A stretch of 64,000 nucleotides of DNA from Bog-473 sp963717455 (GTDB taxonomy: Bacteria > Actinomycetota > Acidimicrobiia > Acidimicrobiales > RAAP-2): NCBI GenBank assembly GCA_963717455.1, contig OY970336.1:4526001-4590000 (forward strand), given 5' to 3'. The notes under the pieces were generated by a model. That model did no database searches. It saw nothing but the letters and a program-made list of their open reading frames with translations, and was not told the origin of the DNA. Shown one piece after another: positions 44,169 through 52,697 of the stretch; the stretch's first letter is position 1, and every line of letters starts with the position of its first letter. The position numbers and the translations under genes were made by a program.

Positions 44169-45374
44169 GTGCCCTACTCCGAAGGGAGGGTCGTCCATGA
44201 CGCCGACGCCCACATCATGGAGACGCCGACCTGGCTGCGCGACCACGCCGAGGCGGCCTTCCGCGACCGCCTCCCGGTCCTGAGCTATCCGGGCGGCAAC
44301 GAGCTGCGGCAGACCGGCGACCCCGCGGACCAACAGCGCGACCTCCAGACGGCCTTCGAGAAGCTGCGCACCCGACACGCGTCGGCGGAGTACCGGGCCG
44401 ACGAGGAAGCCGAGATCATGGCGCGCAAGAACTTCGCCGCTACCGGGTCCTTCATCGCAGAGGACCGCCCCCGGGCCCTCGACCTGCTCGGCTTCTCCAG
44501 CCAGCTGGTGTTCAACACGTTCCACAACGGGCGGCTGCACGACCTCGAGCACCGCGACGCCGACCTCGCCTACGCAGCTGCCCGGGCGCACAACCGGGGC
44601 ATGCTCGAATTCTGCTCGGTCGATGCCCGCCTGCTGCCCTCGCTCTACGTCCCCCTGGTCGACCCCGAGCGTGCAGTCGCGGCCGCCCACGAAGCACTGG
44701 ACCAGGGGGCCGCGGCCCTGCTGGTGGCGTCGGGCTGCCCGCCGCGCTTCTCCCCCAGCCACACGGACCTCTTCGGCGTCTGGGCCCAGGCCGAGGAGGC
44801 CGGTATCCCGGTCGTCTTCCATGTGGGAGGGACGGGCACCCTCATCGACCCCAATTACTTCGTCAACGGGAAGCCGGTCCCACCCGACTTCCACGGTGGC
44901 GAGGAGAACTTCCGCTCGGTCGACTACATGGGCATCCCGGTGCCGCCCGCCCAGACCCTGGCCACCCTCATCTTCGACGGGGTCCTCGAGCGCTTCGGCC
45001 GCCTCCGTGTCGGCGTGATCGAACAGGGTGCCATCTGGGTCCCGTCGTGGCTGCGCCAGATGGAGTCCGCCTTCGAGGCGTTCCACCGCCACGAGGAGCG
45101 CCTGCAGGCGCTCTCGCTCCGGCCGAGTGACTATGTGCACCGCCAGGTCCGCTTCACGCCCTACCCGACCGAGGACGTCGGCTGGATCGTCGCCGAAGGC
45201 GGAGCCGACCTGGTGATGTTCTCCTCGGACTATCCGCACGTCGAAGGCGGCCGCAAGCCCTTGGAACGCTTCGAGACCTCACTCGGTGCCGCCGGCGAGG
45301 ACGTGCGCCGCCAGTTCTACACCGACAACTTCCTCTTTCTCATGGGCAGCGCGGCAGCCCGTTTGGCCGCATGA
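44169..45374 (+). CDS. amidohydrolase-family TIM-barrel metal-dependent hydrolase
   Basis: About 401 residues. The start at GTG 44169 is preferred over GTG 44130 because an AGGGGGTG ribosome-binding site precedes it. It belongs to the amidohydrolase_2 group (relatives include aminocarboxymuconate-semialdehyde decarboxylase): DADAHIMETP at the N-terminus replaces the usual DxHxH and gives only one His, VFHVGG is the next metal strand, and FSSDYPHVEGG holds the C-terminal Asp. It could be a decarboxylase or hydrolase in the neighbouring catabolic route, sharing the palindrome. Confidence 0.82.
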   Translation: MPYSEGRVVHDADAHIMETPTWLRDHAEAAFRDRLPVLSYPGGNELRQTGDPADQQRDLQTAFEKLRTRHASAEYRADEEAEIMARKNFAATGSFIAEDRPRALDLLGFSSQLVFNTFHNGRLHDLEHRDADLAYAAARAHNRGMLEFCSVDARLLPSLYVPLVDPERAVAAAHEALDQGAAALLVASGCPPRFSPSHTDLFGVWAQAEEAGIPVVFHVGGTGTLIDPNYFVNGKPVPPDFHGGEENFRSVDYMGIPVPPAQTLATLIFDGVLERFGRLRVGVIEQGAIWVPSWLRQMESAFEAFHRHEERLQALSLRPSDYVHRQVRFTPYPTEDVGWIVAEGGADLVMFSSDYPHVEGGRKPLERFETSLGAAGEDVRRQFYTDNFLFLMGSAAARLAA

Positions 45375-45399
45375 GTGAAGCGCCAAGGAGAGGACCACC

Positions 45400-45852
45400 A
45401 TGTTCACCCGCAGGTCACGCAGGCCCGACGAGGCGGAGTACGAGGTCGCCAAGACCGACGAGGAATGGCGGGAGCAGCTGTCGCGAGAGCGCTACGCGGT
45501 GCTCCGGCGGGCCGGCACCGAGCCACCCTGGTCCGGAGAGATCCTCCACGTGGAAGGCCACGGGGTGTTCCGCTGCGCCGGCTGCGCTGCTGCGCTGTTC
45601 GACACCGATGCCAAATTCGAGTCGGGAACGGGCTGGCCCAGCTTCGACCGGGCCCGTTCGGCGGGCACCGTCGTCGAACGATCCGATCGGGGCTTCGGCA
45701 TGGCGAGGACCGAGATCCTGTGCGCGCGCTGTGGCGGCCACCTCGGCCACGTGTTCCCCGACGGCCCCACCGACACCGGGCTGCGCTACTGCGTCAATTC
45801 GCTCTCGCTGACCTACGACCGGGATCCCGGCGAGGACCAGGCCGAGGGCTGA
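45400..45852 (+). CDS. msrB: peptide-methionine (R)-S-oxide reductase
   Basis: 150 residues; MsrB repairs methionine-R-sulfoxide in proteins. The zinc cysteines (CAGC and CARCGGHLGHVF), the GTGWPSF motif and the catalytic RYCVNSLSL are all present. A GGAGAGG-type ribosome-binding site lies just before the ATG at 45400. No msrA is adjacent. The last 40 bases overlap a convergent small frame. Confidence 0.95.
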   Translation: MFTRRSRRPDEAEYEVAKTDEEWREQLSRERYAVLRRAGTEPPWSGEILHVEGHGVFRCAGCAAALFDTDAKFESGTGWPSFDRARSAGTVVERSDRGFGMARTEILCARCGGHLGHVFPDGPTDTGLRYCVNSLSLTYDRDPGEDQAEG

Positions 45853-46171
45853 GCCTCCGTCAGCCGCCCCTCGACAGCTCCGAAGAGCGCCTCGAGGCGG
45901 GAAGCCTCGGCGCCGAGCCCGAGTCGGCGCAGCAGCGAGCCACCGAGGGCGAGCGCACCGCAGATCTCGACCACCTCGTCCCTCAGGAAGTCGATCGGTG
46001 GCCCAGCCGCTCCCGGACACGGAGCCCGATCAGCACTCCGGTCCCGAGAGCCAACGCGGTCGGCGTCACGATGGAGCATGTCCACGGGTGGGCCGCCGCG
46101 TCCGACAGGAGGGACGCCGCGATCCCGGGCGCCGCCGGCCACCCCGCGGTGACGATCAACCAGGGCGACAC
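45813..46171 (-). CDS. small hypothetical membrane protein, possibly frameshifted
   Basis: A GTG directly after the ssb stop (TGA then GTG) opens a frame with one membrane-like segment (SIVTPTALALGTGVLIGL) that stops at 45983. Adding one G at the GG of 45997-45998 would join it to DFLRDEVVEICGALALGG and LGAEASRLEALFGAVEGRL in the other frame, giving about 119 residues. Each half reads like protein, but I do not recognise the family. It would overlap the msrB end by 40 bp. Confidence 0.35.
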
Positions 46172-46597
46172 TCACGCCTCGACCGGCGTGGCGTCGGACG
46201 CGGCCACCTCGCCGGCGTCGGACGTGATGGACGCACCCCGGCGCTCCACGCGCTGCACGTCGGCCGTGGCGTAGCGGAGGCTCGGGCCGACCTCATCCGC
46301 CGTGATCTCGACCTTGGAGCGGTGCTCGCCCTCTTCGGTCTCCCACGTGCGCTGCTCCAGACGCCCCGTGACCACCACGCGCATGCCCTTGGTCAGGCTG
46401 AGCGCCACGTTCTCGGCCAGGTCCCGCCAGCAGATGACGTCGAAGAATGACGTCGACTCCTGCCACTCCTGAGTCGTCCGGTCCTGCCAGCGGCGGTTGA
46501 CGGCGACGCCGAGCTGGGCCGTCGCCTGCCCCTCCCGCGTGTAGCGGATCTCCGGCTCGCGGGTCAGGTTCCCGGTGATCGTCGTGGTGTTGGCCAT
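46172..46597 (-). CDS. ssb: single-stranded DNA-binding protein
   Basis: 141 residues with the SSB OB-fold: TTTITGNLTREPEIRYTREGQA, FFDVICWRDLAENVALSLTKGMRVVVTGRLEQRTWE. The C-terminus ends in PVEA and lacks the acidic DDDIPF-type tip needed to recruit replication proteins, so this is probably a secondary SSB (SsbB-like) rather than the main replicative one. The start is ATG 46597, with GAGGAGAG just upstream. A 10-bp hairpin lies in its leader. Confidence 0.9.
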   Translation of the reverse strand: MANTTTITGNLTREPEIRYTREGQATAQLGVAVNRRWQDRTTQEWQESTSFFDVICWRDLAENVALSLTKGMRVVVTGRLEQRTWETEEGEHRSKVEITADEVGPSLRYATADVQRVERRGASITSDAGEVAASDATPVEA

Positions 46598-46613
46598 GTC
46601 TCTCCTCGCTTTC

Positions 46614-46641
46614 GTCGCGCCCAAACGTCAGTGGGCGCGAC
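46614..46641 (-). repeat. inverted repeat upstream of ssb
   Basis: Perfect 10-bp arms (GTCGCGCCCA at 46614-46623 and its complement at 46632-46641) with an 8-nt loop, ending 16 bases before the ssb start codon. It could be a terminator for the upstream small gene or a control element in the ssb leader. Confidence 0.6.
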
Positions 46642-46717
46642 CCAGCGTGGGGAGCTCGACTTGCCGCAAAGCTTGCCGCCGACCTCGCAGCGGTCGGTCC
46701 GGCCGCGTCGGGTCCGG

Positions 46718-46939
46718 TCAGGGCTTCGGCTTCATCCCCAGGCAGCGCAGGACGAAAGCCCCGAAGCGATTCGGCTGCCCCTGGTGACGATGGTCCGCCG
46801 AATGCCCGTAGCGCGAACCGAAGGGCCCGCCGCTGTTTCCGGTGAGGCCGGCGGCGGGAATCGAATTGGGCTCCTCGTACTTGGGCACCTTGGCCAGGCG
46901 CCGTTTCTGCTTCCTCGGTTTGTCGCCGGCTCGCCCCAT
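46718..46939 (-). CDS. small basic conserved hypothetical protein
   Basis: 73 residues, strongly basic at both ends (GDKPRKQKRRLAKV at the start, LGMKPKP at the end) with a Gly/Asn/His-rich middle. Its high charge suggests nucleic-acid or ribosome association, but no family is recognised. Chosen over the longer open frame because the upstream extension overlaps the divergent lipoprotein gene and has no protein-like character. Confidence 0.5.
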   Translation of the reverse strand: MGRAGDKPRKQKRRLAKVPKYEEPNSIPAAGLTGNSGGPFGSRYGHSADHRHQGQPNRFGAFVLRCLGMKPKP

Positions 46940-47001
46940 GGGGACAGTCTGGCCCACGGTCAGGCACCACGCCGGACATGTCGGCGGCGGCGTATGGGAG
47001 C

Positions 47002-47700
47002 ATGACCGCGGTGTTCCTCCGCACGATGCCCGCCCGGCCCGCCTGCATCGCCGTGATCGCCGCGCTCGCCCTCGCCTTGTCGTCCTGCAGCAGCTCCCCC
47101 GGCTCCCCCGGCGTGGCCACGAACCCGACGACCACCACGACGGCAGCCGGCACGACGACGTCGTCGACCGCGACGTCGACGACCGCGGCGGGCACCCAAG
47201 AGGTGCGCTTCGATCCTTTTTCGGCACAGGGCACGCTGCTACCCACCGAACAGGTGACGGTCAGGGTGTCCGGCACGTGCGTGGCGCCCGGCGTGGCCGG
47301 CACGACCTCGTACCGCTGCTTCGCGCAACCCGACTCCGCGATCTACGATCCCTGCTTCGCCCCGCCCGGCGCCATCAGCGGGGCCGTCGAGTGCATCGCC
47401 GATCCCGCCGCCCCCGAGGTGGTCGAGTTCGATGCCGGTGTCCTCCCACATGCCCCACCAGGAGCGCCGGCGACGCGCCCCTGGGCCATGCAGCTGGCCA
47501 ATGGGCAGGTCTGCATCCTCGTGGCGGCGGCATGGGGCGGGCTCGGCCCCTTCGCCTGTCCCACCCCCGGCGCGACCAGTTCGGTGGCCGATTGTCACGT
47601 CCCGCAGCAGGCGGCCCCGTGGTGGAGCTCGGCCTGCCAGGCTCAAGAGCGCGCGACGAGTGCCTTCTCTGCCGCTCGGGTCGTCAAGGTCTGGACCTGA
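47002..47700 (+). CDS. putative secreted lipoprotein
   Basis: About 232 residues. A signal peptide ends in the lipobox LALSSC, followed by a long Thr/Ala/Ser linker (about 35 residues) typical of actinobacterial surface lipoproteins. The mature domain has six or more cysteines (GTCVAPG, YRCFAQ, DPCFAPP, VECIADP, QVCIL, FACPTPG, DCHVP), suggesting disulfides. Function unknown. GGGAG before the ATG at 47002 supports this start. Confidence 0.72.
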   Translation: MTAVFLRTMPARPACIAVIAALALALSSCSSSPGSPGVATNPTTTTTAAGTTTSSTATSTTAAGTQEVRFDPFSAQGTLLPTEQVTVRVSGTCVAPGVAGTTSYRCFAQPDSAIYDPCFAPPGAISGAVECIADPAAPEVVEFDAGVLPHAPPGAPATRPWAMQLANGQVCILVAAAWGGLGPFACPTPGATSSVADCHVPQQAAPWWSSACQAQERATSAFSAARVVKVWT

Positions 47701-47711
47701 CGCGCCAACTC

Positions 47712-47984
47712 CTAGCCCGGTCCGGTCCTCCGCTGGCGACCACCGATGACGTACGCCACGGCACCGAGCACGAGCGAGCCCACGATGACGTAGCGCACGA
47801 TCGCCGTCTCGAGCGACGTCGGCGAGCCGTTCGAGCTGATCTCCGCGAAACCGCCGCCGATCACGAGCGCGGCCACCGCGAGCGCAAGGAAGGAGAGCGA
47901 GACCTTGCGGGGGAGGTTGCACAGGAACCGCGACTGCGACCGGTCCGGGCTCGACCCGTTGGTGACAGGGCTGCTACCGCGCAC
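47712..47984 (-). CDS. small membrane protein
   Basis: About 90 residues from GTG 47984, which overlaps the stop of the merR gene by 11 bp. Two hydrophobic helices (VSLSFLALAVAALVIGGG and AIVRYVIVGSLVLGAVAYVIGG) and a short basic tail. Family not recognised. It is possibly co-transcribed with the merR-type regulator. The start is uncertain. Confidence 0.45.
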   Translation of the reverse strand: MRGSSPVTNGSSPDRSQSRFLCNLPRKVSLSFLALAVAALVIGGGFAEISSNGSPTSLETAIVRYVIVGSLVLGAVAYVIGGRQRRTGPG

Positions 47985-48402
47985 GCGCCACTCCCCGTGG
48001 GGTCTCGTCGGCCACAGGGAGGGCGTCGTCGAGCGCGGCCCGGAAGTGCTCACAGTCGAACACATTGCGGCTCGGGCAATGGAGCGCATGCTCGAGCTGG
48101 TCGGCCATCGTCGCGAGGTGCGCTGCCCGGGCCCGCAGCTCGTCTCGTTTGCGCGCCGCGAAACCCTTCCACGTGGGGCGTCCCCTGGTGGCCAGCAGGA
48201 CCTTGATCTCCTCCAAGGTGAACCCGGCCTCCCGGCACAGGGCGACCACGGCGAGCGTGGTCAGGACCTCGGGCCGGAACTGGCGGCGCAGGCCCTTGCG
48301 TTCCTCGCTCGCGATGATCTGCTCTCGCTCGTAGAACCGCAGCGCGGAGGGGGCCATGCCGGAGCGGGCCGCGACCTCGCCGATGTCCAGGAGCGCCACC
48401 AT
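47974..48402 (-). CDS. MerR-family transcriptional regulator, SoxR-like
   Basis: 142 residues: winged helix at the N-terminus (LDIGEVAARSGMAPSALRFYERE), then a coiled-coil dimer helix and CPSRNVFDCEHF. SoxR carries CxxCxC plus a further Cys for its 2Fe-2S cluster; here only two cysteines lie in that place, so iron-sulfur binding is doubtful and another inducer or metal is possible. A 20-bp palindrome begins 3 bp upstream of its start, arguing for control of itself and of the divergent methyltransferase gene. Confidence 0.88.
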   Translation of the reverse strand: MVALLDIGEVAARSGMAPSALRFYEREQIIASEERKGLRRQFRPEVLTTLAVVALCREAGFTLEEIKVLLATRGRPTWKGFAARKRDELRARAAHLATMADQLEHALHCPSRNVFDCEHFRAALDDALPVADETPRGVARAR

Positions 48403-48404
48403 TG

Positions 48405-48424
48405 ACTTGAAGTGTACTTCAAGT
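48405..48424. promoter_or_regulatory. 20-bp palindrome, likely MerR operator
   Basis: ACTTGAAGT-GT-ACTTCAAGT: perfect 9-bp arms with a 2-bp centre, filling almost the whole 36-bp gap between the divergent merR and methyltransferase starts. This CTTGAAGT/ACTTCAAG form is typical of MerR-family operators. Confidence 0.8.
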
Positions 48425-48438
48425 GATTGGGTGCCGGC

Positions 48439-49068
48439 ATGGGCAACCCGACGACCACGTTCGAAGGCACGGGCGGGAGGCTGGCGGGGGCCGTGATGGC
48501 CCGCCTCAACGGCGACATGGAGCGCGCCGCCGTCGACGAGCTCGCTCCCGGCCCCGATGATGCCGTCCTCGCGGTGGGGTTCGGGCCCGGCGTGGGGATC
48601 GCGGAGCTCGTGGCCCGCCTGCCGGACGGCTCGGTGGCCGGCGTCGACCCGTCGGCCACGATGGTGGGGCGGGCGCGCCGGCGCAACCGCGCCGCGGTGG
48701 AGGAGGGTCGGGTCGTGCTCACACAGGCCGGCGCGGAGAGCATCCCGTGGCCCGACGGCTCATTCGCCGGCGTGGTCGCGGTCAACAGCGTCCAGGTGTG
48801 GGAGCCACTCGGGCGCGCCGTGGGCGAGGTGGCGCGCGTGCTCGCCGCGGGCGGCGCGTTGGTGACCGTGACGCACACCTGGGCCATGGAGAAGCGGGCG
48901 CCGCTGGGAGCATGGACCGCGGACGTCGTCGCGCTCCTCGAGCACTGCGGGCTCGTCGAGATCGCCCGACGGACGGCGACCTTCCGCTCGGGCCCCGGCC
49001 TGGTCCTCTGCGCGCATGCTCCGGCACCGCAACCGAATGGCACCCTGACGCGCCCGATCGCCAGGTAG
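48439..49068 (+). CDS. class I SAM-dependent methyltransferase
   Basis: 209 residues with the Rossmann-type methyltransferase fold: motif I AVGFGPGVGIAEL, an acidic residue at GVDPSATM, then PWPDGSFAGVVAVNSVQVW and the RVLAAGGALVTVT strand. The first motif is GFGPG instead of the usual GxGxG, as in several actinobacterial members. The substrate is unknown. The start at ATG 48439 lies 14 bp from the palindrome facing the MerR regulator, so it is probably the regulator's target. Confidence 0.82.
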   Translation: MGNPTTTFEGTGGRLAGAVMARLNGDMERAAVDELAPGPDDAVLAVGFGPGVGIAELVARLPDGSVAGVDPSATMVGRARRRNRAAVEEGRVVLTQAGAESIPWPDGSFAGVVAVNSVQVWEPLGRAVGEVARVLAAGGALVTVTHTWAMEKRAPLGAWTADVVALLEHCGLVEIARRTATFRSGPGLVLCAHAPAPQPNGTLTRPIAR

Positions 49069-49078
49069 GTTGCCCCCC

Positions 49079-51031
49079 ATGGGGGATGTGGCCGGTGGGC
49101 TGACGCTCCAGGCACCTGCGGCGCCGGACGACGCCGCCGTGGAGACCCCGCCGGCGCCCCACCCGGGTCGCTGGCGCGTCTGGCGCTCGCCGCCCGGCCA
49201 ACCGGGTTGGGCCCGCCCCCTGCTCCTCGTCCTCGCCGCACTGGCCGCACTCTCGTACGCGTGGGGCATCGACGACGCCACACTGGAGACGTTCTACGGC
49301 GCCGCCGTGCGAAGCATGTCGCAGAGCTGGCACAACTTCTTCTTCGGCGCCTTCGACCCGTGGGGGACGGTCACCGTCGACAAGTTGCCCGGCGCGTTCT
49401 GGGTGCAGGCGCTGTCGGTCCGCCTGTTCGGTTTCCACGTGTGGTCGGTCGTGCTCCCCCAGGCGATCGAGGGCACCCTGACCGTGCTCGTGCTGTACCG
49501 CGCCGTGCGGCGCGTCGCAGGGGCCGGCGCCGGGCTGGCCGCGGCCGCCGTCCTGGCGGCCACTCCCGTCACGATCCTGCTCAACCGGGGCAACATCTCG
49601 GACTCGCTCCTGATCCTGCTGCTGGTGCTGGCGGCCGACGCGACGACGGCGGCCTTCACCTCGGGGCGCCTGGCGCAGCTGCTGATGGCCGGCGTCTGGG
49701 TCGGGCTGGCCTTCCAGGCCAAGATGCTCCAGGCCTGGCTCGTCCTGCCCGCGCTCTACCTCGCCTACCTGCTGGCGGCGCCGGCACCCGCCCTCTCCCG
49801 CCGTGTCGGGCACGTGGCGCTCTCGGCACTGGTGGCGCTCGCGGTCTCGCTGTCCTGGATGCTCGTCGTGACCGCCGTCCCGGCCCACGACCGGCCCTAC
49901 GTGGACGGCAGCTGCAACAACTCCGTCTTCAGCCAGGTCTTCCTCTACAACGGCACCGACCGGCTCACGGGCGACACGCTCGGTCAGCCCGGGTGCAGCC
50001 CGGCACCCGCCCCGGTCAAGGCGAGCACCAGCACCCAGGAGACGACGGTCGCCGTCCCGAACGGACCCGGCCGCTTCCTCAACGGCAGCTTCGGGAGGGA
50101 CAGCGACTGGATGCTCGTCCCGGCGGTGGTCGCCCTCGGGGGCATCCTCGTGACGCGCCGGCGCCGGCCGCGCACCGACACGTTGCGTGCGGCCGCGGTG
50201 CTGTGGGCGGCCTGGTTGTTCTTCACCTGGTGCTTCTTCGCGTCCTCGCACTTCATCAACTCGTACTACCTGGCGGCGCTCGCACCACCGATCGCCGCAC
50301 TCTGCGGCATGGGCCTCGCCGTGGCCTGGCGGCTCCGGACGCGCCGCATGGCGCGGGTCGTCCTGCTGGGCACCGTGGTCGGCGGCACCGCCTATGCCCT
50401 CTACCTGCTTCCCGGGGAGGTCGGCGTGCGGCCGTGGGTGGAGGCCAGCACGCTGGCGCTCGCGTTGACGGCGGTCGCCGTCCTCGCGTGGTCTTTTCTC
50501 TCCGGGCGCGCCACCTGGGCGGCGGCAGGGGTGATGCTCTCGGGCGCCGCGCTGTTCCTGGGCTCGGCGTGGGCGTCGGGGACCGTCGTGGTGGCGGGGC
50601 TGGGGCCCTTCGACTCGCCGTACCAGCCGGCTGCGCTGACCGCGCAGGACCACGCCGCCAACGGCCGTTCCGCGGCCATCGCAGCCAGCCTCGATCGCGC
50701 CGCGGCCAGGGTCGCCCCCTCCGTCAGTGTCATCACCAACGAGACCTCCGCGGGCTCGAGCCTCCCCATCCTCGACACCGGACGCGAGTTCCTCCCGGTG
50801 GGCGGCCTCTCCGGGAGGGTGCCGAGCCCGACGCTGGCCCAGTTCGTCGCCGACGTGCGCGCCGGACGGGTGACTGTGGTGCTGGCGGCGGTGGCTCCGC
50901 TGACCCGCAACCCCGACATGCTGTGGGCCATCGCGCACTGCAAGCCGGAGCCCTCCGGCGGTCCGGACAGCCACATCGCGGGGCGGACGATGCACTTCTA
51001 CCTCTGCACGCCCGCCGACGCCGGCGGCTGA
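49079..51031 (+). CDS. GT39-family (ArnT/PMT-like) polyprenyl-linked glycosyltransferase
   Basis: About 650 residues with 10-12 transmembrane helices. The first periplasmic loop carries the conserved acidic motif (FDPWGTVTVDKLPG, WVQALSVRLFG), and ILLNRGNISDSLLILLLVLA is typical of the YkcB/PMT_2 group that transfers a sugar from a lipid carrier outside the membrane. The C-terminus is a globular extracytoplasmic domain with cysteines. ATG 49079 is favoured over the upstream TTG by TAGGTT 7 nt before it (leaderless). It is convergent with ftsX, 6 bp apart. Confidence 0.85.
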   Translation: MGDVAGGLTLQAPAAPDDAAVETPPAPHPGRWRVWRSPPGQPGWARPLLLVLAALAALSYAWGIDDATLETFYGAAVRSMSQSWHNFFFGAFDPWGTVTVDKLPGAFWVQALSVRLFGFHVWSVVLPQAIEGTLTVLVLYRAVRRVAGAGAGLAAAAVLAATPVTILLNRGNISDSLLILLLVLAADATTAAFTSGRLAQLLMAGVWVGLAFQAKMLQAWLVLPALYLAYLLAAPAPALSRRVGHVALSALVALAVSLSWMLVVTAVPAHDRPYVDGSCNNSVFSQVFLYNGTDRLTGDTLGQPGCSPAPAPVKASTSTQETTVAVPNGPGRFLNGSFGRDSDWMLVPAVVALGGILVTRRRRPRTDTLRAAAVLWAAWLFFTWCFFASSHFINSYYLAALAPPIAALCGMGLAVAWRLRTRRMARVVLLGTVVGGTAYALYLLPGEVGVRPWVEASTLALALTAVAVLAWSFLSGRATWAAAGVMLSGAALFLGSAWASGTVVVAGLGPFDSPYQPAALTAQDHAANGRSAAIAASLDRAAARVAPSVSVITNETSAGSSLPILDTGREFLPVGGLSGRVPSPTLAQFVADVRAGRVTVVLAAVAPLTRNPDMLWAIAHCKPEPSGGPDSHIAGRTMHFYLCTPADAGG

Positions 51032-51037
51032 GGGAGG

Positions 51038-51925
51038 TCAGACGTCGAGGAAGCGCCGGATGGCGATGGCGGACCCGATGGAGCCGATCGCCATGCCCAC
51101 GATCACCACGACCACGTTCGTGAGCAAGACCTCCGACCCCGTCATGTGCATGGCGGTGAAGATGTTGCTCGTCGTGCGACCGCTCCCCTCGTGGTTGATG
51201 AAGAGATAGACGAAGTAGACGACGACAGCGGCCAGCACCGATCCGATGAACCCCTGCAGCAGGCCCTCGGACATGAAGGGCACCCGGATGAACCAGTTGG
51301 TGGCCCCCACGAGCTTCATCACCGACACCTCACGCCGGCGGGCGAAGATCGCCATGCGGATGGTGTTGAGGATCAAGACGGCAGCCGACACGATCAGGAC
51401 GATGGCGATGGCCAGGCACACCCACTTCGAGATGTTGATCACCGTCTCCTCGTTGTGGATCGTCTGCTGGGGCTCGGTGACCGAGAGGACGCCCGCCGTG
51501 CCGCTGAAGGTGTGCACCACCTGGGCCGCATCGGAAAGCGCAACCGGGGTGCACCAGAAGGAAGTGGGCATCTCGGACTGGGTCGTGGCCTGGAAGACGT
51601 CGGATGGGAGCAAGCGCCGGGCCTCGGAGAAGTTGCGGGCCTTGTCCCAGTAGGCGCAGGGCTGGGTCACGTAGTTGAGCTGGGCCAGTTCGGTCTTGAC
51701 GGCTGCGATCTCCTGGTCGTTGGCGTTGGGCTGCATCCAGACGGTGACCTGGGTGCCCCGCTCGAGGGTCCCCGTCGCGTTGGCCGAGCCCTGCCGCAGG
51801 AGGAGCGCCGCGCCCACGAGCGAGAGCGACACGGCGACGGTGAGGATGGCGGCGATGGTCATCAGCCGGTTGCGCCACAGGTTCGACGCCGTCTCGCGGA
51901 CGACGTAGTCGACGGAGACCGCCAT
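51038..51925 (-). CDS. ftsX: cell division protein FtsX
   Basis: 295 residues; FtsX is the membrane half of the FtsEX complex that activates cell-wall hydrolases at the septum. Four helices are visible: one after the N-terminal cytosolic segment, then a large extracytoplasmic loop with two cysteines (PCAYWDKARNF, SFWCTPVAL), and three at the C-terminus. The RRREVSVMKLVGATNWFIRVPF stretch is the family signature. It follows ftsE after 4 bp. Confidence 0.95.
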   Translation of the reverse strand: MAVSVDYVVRETASNLWRNRLMTIAAILTVAVSLSLVGAALLLRQGSANATGTLERGTQVTVWMQPNANDQEIAAVKTELAQLNYVTQPCAYWDKARNFSEARRLLPSDVFQATTQSEMPTSFWCTPVALSDAAQVVHTFSGTAGVLSVTEPQQTIHNEETVINISKWVCLAIAIVLIVSAAVLILNTIRMAIFARRREVSVMKLVGATNWFIRVPFMSEGLLQGFIGSVLAAVVVYFVYLFINHEGSGRTTSNIFTAMHMTGSEVLLTNVVVVIVGMAIGSIGSAIAIRRFLDV

Positions 51926-51929
51926 CAGC

Positions 51930-52652
51930 TCAACCCGCTGCAGCCACGTCAGGCGGCTGCTGCGCCGAGCCGTCGAAGCCGTACACGCCGCGCGCCTGGT
52001 CGCGCACCATCACGCCGTTGCTGAGCTCGATGACGCGGCGCCGCATCTTGTCGACCAGCACCTCGTCGTGCGTCGCGACGACCACCGTGGTGCCCGTCCG
52101 GTTGATGCGGTCGAGCAGCTGCATGATGCCCTGGCTGGTCTGCGGGTCGAGGTTGCCGGTGGGCTCGTCGGCCAGCAGGATGAGGGGGCGGTTCACGAAC
52201 GCACGGGCCACCGCGACGCGCTGTTGCTCACCGCCGGAGAGCTCGCTGGGCAGGTTGTCCCGCTTGCCGGCCAGCCCGACCAGGTCGAGCACCTGGGGCA
52301 CCTGGTTGGCCACGACGTGCCGGGGACGGCCGATGACCTCGAGCGCGAAGGCCACGTTCTCGAACACCGTCTTGTTGGGCAGGAGGCGGAAGTCCTGGAA
52401 GACGCAGCCGATGTTGCGACGGAGGTAGGGCACCCGCCATTTCGGCAGCTCGACGATGTTGCGGCCGGCCTCGAGGATCTGGCCCGAGTCGGGGAGCTCC
52501 TCGCGGAGGAGGAGGCGGATGAACGTGGTCTTCCCCGAGCCGGACGCGCCGACGAGGAAGACGAACTCGCCCTTCTCGATCTCCACGGTGATGTCGCGCA
52601 GAGCGACGGTCGAGCCCTTATATGTCTTGGTGACGTTTTCGAATCGGATCAT
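51930..52652 (-). CDS. ftsE: cell division ATP-binding protein FtsE
   Basis: 240 residues of the ABC ATPase family: Walker A GASGSGKTTF, Q-loop QDFRLLPNKTVFENVAFALEV (the FtsE-typical RLL form), signature LSGGEQQRV, Walker B ILLADEPTGNLDP. It drives FtsX. The gene lies in the usual ftsE-ftsX order; in many actinobacteria prfB is just upstream, as here, apart from the inserted two-gene RiPP-like locus. Confidence 0.96.
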   Translation of the reverse strand: MIRFENVTKTYKGSTVALRDITVEIEKGEFVFLVGASGSGKTTFIRLLLREELPDSGQILEAGRNIVELPKWRVPYLRRNIGCVFQDFRLLPNKTVFENVAFALEVIGRPRHVVANQVPQVLDLVGLAGKRDNLPSELSGGEQQRVAVARAFVNRPLILLADEPTGNLDPQTSQGIMQLLDRINRTGTTVVVATHDEVLVDKMRRRVIELSNGVMVRDQARGVYGFDGSAQQPPDVAAAG

Positions 52653-52697
52653 CAGTTGAGAGAGGTGTCGCCCCGACCGCTGCGGGGCACCCGCACG

